DNA of 62,507 bases from Rhodospirillales bacterium. GTDB lineage: Bacteria; Pseudomonadota; Alphaproteobacteria; TMED109. Location: positions 1 through 62,507 of the forward strand of contig VXPW01000089.1 of NCBI GenBank assembly GCA_009839325.1. The letters run 5' to 3'. The translations under genes were made by a program, and so were the position numbers. The notes beneath the pieces were generated by a model. That model saw nothing but the letters and a program-made list of their open reading frames with translations. It was not told the origin of the DNA and did no database searches. Below are positions 56,934-62,507 of this stretch, piece after piece; within the stretch, counting starts at the first letter, position 1; each line of letters begins with the position of its first letter.

Positions 56934-57350
56934 CTAGACAAACAGCAGTTGCGCATCCGCACCGTCGCCGGACAACAGTGAGAAGAGGCCGCCGATCTCG
57001 ACGTCGAGGTCCGGGTCCAGCTGGTCCTTCGAAAGGTCGCCCGCCCGCAGTCCCATCTCGCAGGCGATCAGCGTGACGCCCAGTTCCCGGCATGCGCCCA
57101 GCAGTTCATCGAACCCGCCGATGCCCCGCTCCCGCAGCTTCGTGTCGGCGGTGGGGGCGTCGCTTCCGGTCGAGCGAAGCTGGTGCCAGCCTCGGTCCCG
57201 CTGCAGCGCCACGCACGCATCCATCGTGAAGAACAGGGTGACCGCGCGATCGGCGGCTGCTGCTGCTGCAGCCGTCGCGAGCACGAACCGAACGCGTTCG
57301 TAGTCGCCGGAGTGCACGATGCAGATCAGGGAGCGATCAGGCCGCGGCAT
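56934..57350 (-). CDS. DsrE-family protein downstream of MoeB-like gene
   Basis: 138 residues from the ATG at 57350, overlapping the MoeB-like gene by 14 bases; the longer open frame is a shadow. DsrE/F-like Rossmannoid: SLICIVHSGDYERVRFVLATAAAAAA split at its start, ADRAVTLFFTMDACVAL and GVTLIACEMGLRAG, with one conserved-looking Cys (in LIACEMG). The family handles sulfur transfer or thiol chemistry, and a MoeB/ThiF partner next door suits persulfide or sulfur-carrier work. Function is inferred. Confidence 0.82.
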   Translation of the reverse strand: MPRPDRSLICIVHSGDYERVRFVLATAAAAAAADRAVTLFFTMDACVALQRDRGWHQLRSTGSDAPTADTKLRERGIGGFDELLGACRELGVTLIACEMGLRAGDLSKDQLDPDLDVEIGGLFSLLSGDGADAQLLFV

Positions 57351-58137
57351 GGACCGTGAGATCGGTGATCGTCGGCTTGGTGCCGCACAGCGGGCAGTCC
57401 GGGTCCGGCCGTACTCGGACCTTTCGGGACTCGCCGTCCAGGGCGTCGATGAGAACCAGCCAGCCGGCAAGGCTGGTGCCGATCCCCAGAATTTCCTTGA
57501 TGACCTCGATGGTCTGGAATGATCCGGCCTGCCCGGCGAGAGCGCCGAACACGCCGCCCTGCGCGCAGGTCGGCACCGTTCCCGCCGGCGGCGGCTCGGG
57601 AAAGAGGCAGCGGTAACACGGATGTTCCGCAGCGTATCCCTTCCAGGTGGCGAGCTGGGCCTCGAATCGCAGCAACGCGGCCGACACCAGCGGCTTCGAG
57701 GCCAGCACGCAGGCGTCGTTAACCAGAAAACGGGTCGCGAAGTTGTCGCTGCCATCGGCGATCACGTCGTAGCCGGCGACGAGATCGGCAGCATTGGCCG
57801 GCGCGAAGCGCTCGGCGTGCGGCTCGACAGTGATCGTGGGATTGATTCTGCGCGCGGCGGCCGCGGCGCTCTCGGCCTTCGGGGCGCCTAGGTCAGCGGT
57901 GCCGTGGGCGATCTGGCGCTGCAGGTTCGAGAGGTCGACCGCATCGTCGTCAACGATCCCGATGCGCCCGACACCAGCCGCCGCCAGGTACAGCACAAGC
58001 GGCGATCCGAGCCCGCCGGCGCCCACCACGAGGACGCTGGCCGCCAACAGCTGTTGCTGACCGGTACTGCCGACCTGCGGCAAGACGATGTGGCGGGCAT
58101 AGCGCTGGATCTGTTCTTCGGTGAAGTCGGCAGTCAT
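57337..58137 (-). CDS. MoeB/ThiF-type sulfur-carrier adenylyltransferase
   Basis: 266 residues, E1-like fold. GAGGLGSPLVLYLAAAGVGRIGIVDDD at residues ~36-62 is the ATP-binding Rossmann; DLSNLQRQI contributes the catalytic Arg. Zinc cysteines appear in CYRCLFPE and CPLCGTKP (two CxxC). It activates a C-terminal Gly-Gly of a small sulfur carrier (MoaD or ThiS) by adenylation. No carrier gene is seen in the window. Stop overlaps the DsrE start; its start lies 4 bases inside the dut gene end. Confidence 0.92.
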   Translation of the reverse strand: MTADFTEEQIQRYARHIVLPQVGSTGQQQLLAASVLVVGAGGLGSPLVLYLAAAGVGRIGIVDDDAVDLSNLQRQIAHGTADLGAPKAESAAAAARRINPTITVEPHAERFAPANAADLVAGYDVIADGSDNFATRFLVNDACVLASKPLVSAALLRFEAQLATWKGYAAEHPCYRCLFPEPPPAGTVPTCAQGGVFGALAGQAGSFQTIEVIKEILGIGTSLAGWLVLIDALDGESRKVRVRPDPDCPLCGTKPTITDLTVHAAA

Positions 58138-58613
58138 GCGGCCGGCTGTCCGCGGCCGGTCCCGGTCGACCCGAAGCCGTCCGAGCCCCGGTGGGTCGCT
58201 GACAGTTGCTGAACCTCCTCGAAGCGGATGGCTGTCAATCGCTGGATCACGAGCTGCGCGACCCGTGCGCCGCGCTCGATGATGTGCGGTTCCGGCCCGT
58301 GGTTGATCAGGATGACCGCGACTTCGCCCCGGTAGTCGGCGTCGATCGTCCCGGGACCGTTGAGCACCGTAATCCCGTGCCGGAGAGCCAGTCCCGACCG
58401 CGGCCGTACCTGCCCCTCGTATCCCTCGGGGATCTCGAGCGTCAGCCCGGTCGGGACCACGACGGACGCTCCGGGGGCGAGCGTCATGGCTTCCGGGATC
58501 GCGGCGGGGAGATCGAAGCCGGAGCTCCCTTCGGTCATCCTGGCAGGCAGTTCTTCGACTGCGTGCGGAAGTCGGCGAATTCGGACTGTCAAAGATGTCT
58601 CGCCGACCGTCAT
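58134..58613 (-). CDS. dut: dUTP diphosphatase Dut
   Basis: 159 residues from the ATG at 58613, which overlaps the coaBC stop (ATGA); an upstream open frame is a coaBC shadow. All five trimeric dUTPase motifs are present: GSSGFDLPAA (1), RPRSGLALRHG (2), GPGTIDADYRGEV with the catalytic Asp (3), RVAQLVIQ (4) and RGSDGFGSTG (5, nucleotide-closing P-loop). Hydrolyses dUTP to dUMP, keeping uracil out of DNA. Gene order coaBC-dut is widespread in proteobacteria. Confidence 0.97.
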   Translation of the reverse strand: MTVGETSLTVRIRRLPHAVEELPARMTEGSSGFDLPAAIPEAMTLAPGASVVVPTGLTLEIPEGYEGQVRPRSGLALRHGITVLNGPGTIDADYRGEVAVILINHGPEPHIIERGARVAQLVIQRLTAIRFEEVQQLSATHRGSDGFGSTGTGRGQPAA

Positions 58614-59824
58614 GGGCGGGCTGTCGGTTCGACCAGAGCGTCTGCGATGCGTTCGGCGAGTCGGTCCGCCACCTCCTCCTTGCTGAGGCGGGGCCACGTT
58701 TCGGTCGCCTGGGAAGTGATCAGGTGGACGGTGTTGCTGTCTCCTCCGAACACGTTGCTGTCGTCGGAAACATCGTTGGCGACGATCCAGTCGCATTGCT
58801 TGCGTTCCAGCTTGGCGCGGGCGCGGTCGACGACGTCCTCGGTTTCCGCGGCAAACCCGACGACCAATCGCGGACGATCGTTCGCCGTCTGGGACAGCTG
58901 CGCGAGAATGTCGGGATTTTCCTCCATCTCGTAGCGAGGCGGCTGCCCGTTGCGGCGCGACAGCTTCTGTTTGTGAACGGCCTTGACCCGCCAGTCGGCG
59001 ACGGCGGCCACGCAAACCGCGATGTCCGCGGGCAGCGCCTCCCGGCATGCGGCGAGCATTTCCTCCGCGGTTTCCACCTGCGTGAGGCAGGCCACCGGAG
59101 GCGGAGGCTGGACGCTCGGGCCCGTCACCAACGTCACCTCCGCACCGCGCCGGGCGAGGGCGCCGGCGATGGCGTGGCCCTGTTTGCCGGACGATCGGTT
59201 GCCGAAGTAGCGGACCGGATCGATGGGCTCGATGGTGGGACCGCTGGTGACCAGGGCCCGGATGTTGTGGAGGGGCTTTGGCTGAGCCAGCAGCGTTTCT
59301 ATGGCTCCAATGATGTCGACCGGCTCGGCGAGGCGGCCTGGCCCCTCTTCGCCGCAGGCCAGGTCGCCGGAACCCGGATCGATGAAGCGTATGCCGTCTC
59401 CGCGCAGCCGCTTGACGTTCCGCTGCGTCGCGGGATGCGCCCACATCTGCACGTTCATCGCCGGTGCCACCAGTACCGGGGCGGTGGTGGCGAGGAGGAC
59501 CGTGGTCGCGAGGTCGTCGGCAAGGCCGGTCGCCATCTTCGCCAGGAAGTCGGCGGTCGCCGGTGCCACGACCACCAGGTCGGCATCGCGTGCCAGCCGA
59601 ATATGCCCCATCTCGCTCTCATCGGTGAGCGAGAACAGGTCCTGGTAGACCTTCTCGCCGGAGAGCGCGGCCAAAGCCAGCGGCGTGACCATCTCGCTCC
59701 CGCCGGCGGTGAGGATGGAACGCACGCTTGCGCCCCGTTCGCGCAGCCGGCGGACGAGGTCGAGACTCTTGTAGGCGGCGATGCCGCCGGTCACGATCAG
59801 GAGGATGCGGGTGGGTTCAGTCAT
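58610..59824 (-). CDS. coaBC: Bifunctional phosphopantothenoylcysteine decarboxylase/ligase CoaBC
   Basis: 404 residues from the ATG at 59824; a TTG at 59839 is also in frame. N-terminal flavin decarboxylase: LLIVTGGIAAYKSLDLVRRL, VVVAPATADFLAKMATGLADDL and catalytic PAMNVQMW. C-terminal synthetase from ~residue 190: VTSGPTIEPIDPVRYFGNRSSG, and the FAAETED and KQCDWIVANDV region. Adds cysteine to 4'-phosphopantothenate and decarboxylates it in CoA synthesis. Downstream dut overlaps its stop. Confidence 0.97.
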   Translation of the reverse strand: MTEPTRILLIVTGGIAAYKSLDLVRRLRERGASVRSILTAGGSEMVTPLALAALSGEKVYQDLFSLTDESEMGHIRLARDADLVVVAPATADFLAKMATGLADDLATTVLLATTAPVLVAPAMNVQMWAHPATQRNVKRLRGDGIRFIDPGSGDLACGEEGPGRLAEPVDIIGAIETLLAQPKPLHNIRALVTSGPTIEPIDPVRYFGNRSSGKQGHAIAGALARRGAEVTLVTGPSVQPPPPVACLTQVETAEEMLAACREALPADIAVCVAAVADWRVKAVHKQKLSRRNGQPPRYEMEENPDILAQLSQTANDRPRLVVGFAAETEDVVDRARAKLERKQCDWIVANDVSDDSNVFGGDSNTVHLITSQATETWPRLSKEEVADRLAERIADALVEPTARP

Positions 59825-59987
59825 GGGCACTACGGGCAAGCGTGGTGCGGCCCCGCCGAGCGCGCGGTTCAGGCTCCGACGCGCGGAACGATGACGGCGG
59901 GTCCGGTCGCAACAACCGAAGCATAAGGGAACTCACCGGGCCCGTGCGTCCATGCGTGTTCTGGCTGCAGCGCGGGAGGTATGGCGC

Positions 59988-61448
59988 TCAGGTCTCCTCC
60001 AGGAGCAGCGGCAGCTCCACGTGCATGTCATCGATCAGTTCGATGGGGTAATCGCCCGTGAAGCAGGCGGCGCAGTAGGGCATGCGTTTGCCGTTCGGCC
60101 GGCCCCCGTGCACCGCTTCAAACAGGCTCTCGAGCTTGACGAACCGGAGGCTGTCGGCACCGATCTTGGCGGCGATCGCGCTTTCGTCCATCTGCGCCGC
60201 AATGAGCTCCTTGCGTTCGGGCGTGTCCACGCCGTAGTAGCAGGGATGCGTGGTCGGCGGGCTCGCGATCCGCATGTGCACTTCGCGGGCCCCGTTCGTG
60301 CGGAGCATTTCCACGATCTTGGTCGATGTGGTGCCGCGCACGATGCTGTCGTCCACCAGCACGATTCGCTTCCCGTCGACGGCATCGGCATTCACGTTGT
60401 GCTTGAGACGGACACCGAGATGGCGAATCTCGTCGGTCGGTTCGATGAAGGTACGCCCCACGTAGTGGTTGCGAATGATCCCGAGTTCGAAGGGCAGGCC
60501 GGCCTGGTCGGCGTAGCCGAGGCCGGCCGGAACGCCTGAGTCCGGGACCGGAACGACGATGTCGGCGTCGGCGGGCGCATCGCGCGCGAGCAGCCGCCCG
60601 ATCTGCTGGCGGACGGCGTACACGTTCTTGCCTTCGACCACGCTGTCGGGGCGGGCAAAGTAGATGTACTCGAAGATGCAGAACGTCCGTGGTGCCCGGC
60701 CCAGGGCGCCGGGGAGGGTCCGCACGCCATCCTCACCAATGTGCACGATTTCGCCGGGCGCGACGGACCGCTTGAACTTGGCCCCGATGATGTCGAACGC
60801 GCAGGTCTCGGAAGCGAGAACGGCCTGGCCGTGCAGTTCTCCCAGCACCAGGGGCCGGACGCCGTTGGGATCGCGCGCGCCGATCACGCCGGTTTCCGAG
60901 AGCGCGATCAGCGAGTAGGCGCCCTCGACCTGGTGGAGCGCCTCGATCAGGCGGTCGAGAAACGTCGGCCCGCCGGCGGTCGCGATCAGGTGGACGATGA
61001 CTTCGGTGTCCATGGTTGACTGGAAGATGCATCCCCGCTGAACGAGCTCCCGCTTGAGGGTGCGTGCATTGGTGAGGTTGCCGTTGTGGGCAATCGCGAC
61101 GCCGCCCTGGGCAATCTCGGCGAAGATCGGCTGGATGTCCCGAAGCTGGGTCTTGGTGCCGCTGGTCGAGTACCGGTTGTGGCCGATCGCCGCATTGCCC
61201 GGCAGCATGCCGATCACCTTTCCCGAACCGAACGAGTCGCCTACCCGTCCCTGCGCCCGGTGGGCAAAGAACTGGTTGCCGTCGAAACTGACGATCCCGG
61301 CCGCCTCCTGGCCGCGGTGCTGGAGGGCGTGCAGTCCCAGCGCGGCAATGGCCGACGCGTTTTCCGTCCCGAACACGCCAAAGATCCCGCACTCTTCGCG
61401 GAAGCCGTCGATCAGTGGTCGGGAGTCGTCAAGGGCAGTGCGGATCAT
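59988..61448 (-). CDS. purF: Amidophosphoribosyltransferase PurF
   Basis: 486 residues from the ATG at 61448, overlapping the cvpA stop (ATGA); a longer upstream frame is a cvpA shadow. Catalytic Cys20 (EECGIFGVFG) implies removal of a 19-residue propeptide. PRPP loop is IVLVDDSIVRGTT. Cysteines in SETCAFDIIG and the C-terminal PYCAACFTGDYP match the 4Fe-4S type of Bacillus PurF, not the E. coli type. First committed step of purine synthesis. The order cvpA-purF is conserved across proteobacteria. Confidence 0.97.
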   Translation of the reverse strand: MIRTALDDSRPLIDGFREECGIFGVFGTENASAIAALGLHALQHRGQEAAGIVSFDGNQFFAHRAQGRVGDSFGSGKVIGMLPGNAAIGHNRYSTSGTKTQLRDIQPIFAEIAQGGVAIAHNGNLTNARTLKRELVQRGCIFQSTMDTEVIVHLIATAGGPTFLDRLIEALHQVEGAYSLIALSETGVIGARDPNGVRPLVLGELHGQAVLASETCAFDIIGAKFKRSVAPGEIVHIGEDGVRTLPGALGRAPRTFCIFEYIYFARPDSVVEGKNVYAVRQQIGRLLARDAPADADIVVPVPDSGVPAGLGYADQAGLPFELGIIRNHYVGRTFIEPTDEIRHLGVRLKHNVNADAVDGKRIVLVDDSIVRGTTSTKIVEMLRTNGAREVHMRIASPPTTHPCYYGVDTPERKELIAAQMDESAIAAKIGADSLRFVKLESLFEAVHGGRPNGKRMPYCAACFTGDYPIELIDDMHVELPLLLEET

Positions 61449-62113
61449 GGATCGCTGCCTCCTTCGCCGCTGCCGGATTCGATCTGGATCAGGCGGTCGA
61501 ATTCCTTGCGGTCCTGACCCGGATAGCCGACCTCGGCCTGCGGCTCCGTCGTCTCGGGCGCCGGGGTCTCCATGCGCCGGAGGAGATCGGCCGCGTCGGT
61601 CGCGTTGCCGGTCGAGCAACTGTGGTTGACCATCAAGGCGGGTCCGGGGACCAGTACGGCGAGCATGTGTGCGCCATACAGTACCACGGGCAGGGTTCGG
61701 GCCTCGCGCACGAATTGCGGGCAATCGGTGAAGACCAGGCCGGACGCGAACAGACCGATGTACAGCGCGGAAATGATGACCAGGCCGCGCACCGCCCCGA
61801 AGATGAACCCCAGTGCCCGGTCCAGCGGCGCCAGCACGCTTGCGGCGATCGCGCTGGCGAGCGGGACAATGGCGAACGTGAGGATGACGATGGCCGCCAC
61901 AAAGATGCCCAGGGCGCCGACCCCGCGCGCGATGACCGAATCGCCGACCAGCGGCATGACGAGATCGCCGGCCCAGTCGAGCAGCCACAGCGATGCCATG
62001 CCCGAGACGATCCAGGCCGCGAGCGAGAGCGCGCTCTGCACGAAGCCGCGCGCGTACGCCATCGCGCCTGAGAACAGCACCGTACCAACGACCACGAAGT
62101 CAGCGATGGTCAT
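61445..62113 (-). CDS. cvpA: CvpA family membrane protein
   Basis: 222 residues from the ATG at 62113 (overlaps the ATPase stop, ATGA). Four membrane helices: TIADFVVVGTVLFSGAMAYARG, LAAWIVSGMASLWLL, ALGIFVAAIVILTFAIVPLA and FGAVRGLVIISALYIGLFA. The helix-loop RGFVQSALSLAAWI is a CvpA hallmark. A cytosolic acidic C-terminal tail follows. Named for colicin V production, it is implicated in envelope homeostasis; its exact role is unknown. Upstream of purF, as usual. Confidence 0.93.
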   Translation of the reverse strand: MTIADFVVVGTVLFSGAMAYARGFVQSALSLAAWIVSGMASLWLLDWAGDLVMPLVGDSVIARGVGALGIFVAAIVILTFAIVPLASAIAASVLAPLDRALGFIFGAVRGLVIISALYIGLFASGLVFTDCPQFVREARTLPVVLYGAHMLAVLVPGPALMVNHSCSTGNATDAADLLRRMETPAPETTEPQAEVGYPGQDRKEFDRLIQIESGSGEGGSDP

Positions 62114-62507
62114 GTCGGTGGTTCCGCGGTCACCGGGCCGTCGGCGCGGCCGTGAACGAACTGTTCGACGTGGGCGGAACCGCTCCGGTCGAGTTCGCCG
62201 ACCGGGCCTTCCCAGACGATGCGCCCCCCGTGCAGCATGGCGACGCGGTTCGCGATCTGGCGCGCGCTGGCGAGGTCGTGGGTGATGGTGACGGTGGTGG
62301 CCCGAAGCCGTGTGACGCAATCCTCGATCAGCCGGTTGATCGTGGCGGCCGTGATGGGGTCGAGGCCTGATGTCGGTTCGTCGAAGAACAGGAACTCCGG
62401 GTCGGCGGGGCAAGACCGCGCCGAAGCCCCACCGAACACGAAAACCCCACCCCAGTAAGAGGCGAGAAAAAAATGAGCCCCCGCGGCACTCCCCAACCAC
62501 GGCAAAA
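62110..62507 (-). CDS. ABC transporter ATP-binding protein, Mla/Ttg2A type (partial, 5' end damaged)
   Basis: C-terminal part only. Walker B LFFDEPTSGLDPITAATINRLI, split at the Asp-Glu, and H-loop VTITHDLASARQIANRVAMLHGGRIVWEGP match MlaF-like ATPases of phospholipid/organic-solvent transport. Upstream of the Walker B motif, where LSGGM-R--RAR should be, the sequence reads as unrelated residues with A- and C-runs (62410-62507), so the frame is corrupted at the contig end rather than truly different. Overlaps cvpA by 4 bases. Confidence 0.85.
   Translation of the reverse strand, partial: LPWLGSAAGAHFFLASYWGGVFVFGGASARSCPADPEFLFFDEPTSGLDPITAATINRLIEDCVTRLRATTVTITHDLASARQIANRVAMLHGGRIVWEGPVGELDRSGSAHVEQFVHGRADGPVTAEPPT

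Overview
The window is GC-rich and gene-dense. Every recognisable family points to an alphaproteobacterium, probably a Rhodospirillales-like lineage: an Irr-type Fur protein, a dnaK-dnaJ-dapB arrangement, DUF2244, a 4Fe-4S type PurF after cvpA, and LPS genes (waaA, lpxK, an lpxL-like gene). Genes are tightly packed with many 4-base ATGA/GTGA/TTGA overlaps. The last ~100 bases look like poor-quality contig-end sequence, so the window is probably a whole (meta)genomic contig.

Layout. 1-3.8 kb: RND efflux adaptor (partial) and pump. 3.8-7.2 kb (minus): radical SAM protein, apaG, folE and trkH as a coupled run. 7.4-12.2 kb: tRNA-Gly(CCC), a Cys-phosphatase, hrcA, a sirtuin and a Kef-type K+/H+ antiporter. 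12.3-15.9 kb: divergent oxyR/katG with a perfect hairpin terminator after katG. 16.3-23.1 kb: chaperone run grpE - unknown two-repeat protein - dnaK - dnaJ - dapB - D-2-hydroxyacid dehydrogenase. 23.4-24.9 kb: AT-rich regulatory DNA, a 59-residue acidic peptide with a Gly-Gly leader-like junction, a stem-loop, and a second LysR protein carrying the OxyR cysteine pair. 25.4-29.8 kb: exonuclease III, DUF924, and an iron-complex/cobalamin-type ABC transporter. 29.8-32 kb: accessory patch with a toxin-antitoxin pair behind a perfect 16-base palindrome, a frameshifted remnant of a second transporter ATPase, a RidA-family gene and an orphan antitoxin-like gene. 32-38.6 kb (minus): complete branched-chain amino-acid type ABC transporter with an acyl-CoA synthetase. 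38.9-46.6 kb: DUF2244, lipid A/Kdo genes, NUDIX, sterol-desaturase-like hydroxylase, quinone oxidoreductase, MATE exporter. 46.6-48.4 kb: likely acquired AT-rich island with a gene fusing two related N-terminal repeats to an excisionase-like HTH. 48.4-51.1 kb: UMF1-type MFS transporter, irr, SH3 protein. 51.5-56.8 kb (minus): peptide-binding protein, N-acyl-D-amino-acid deacylase, NHL propeller and Xi-class GST. 56.9-62.5 kb (minus): DsrE-like, MoeB/ThiF, dut, coaBC, purF, cvpA and a partial Mla-type ATPase.

Themes are protein quality control with oxidative stress (hrcA, grpE-dnaK-dnaJ, oxyR-katG, second OxyR-like regulator), envelope building, and uptake of iron complexes, amino acids and peptides. 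The least explained pieces are the 59-residue peptide locus, the two-repeat protein between grpE and dnaK, the island regulator at 47 kb, and the ATPase remnant beside the toxin-antitoxin pair.
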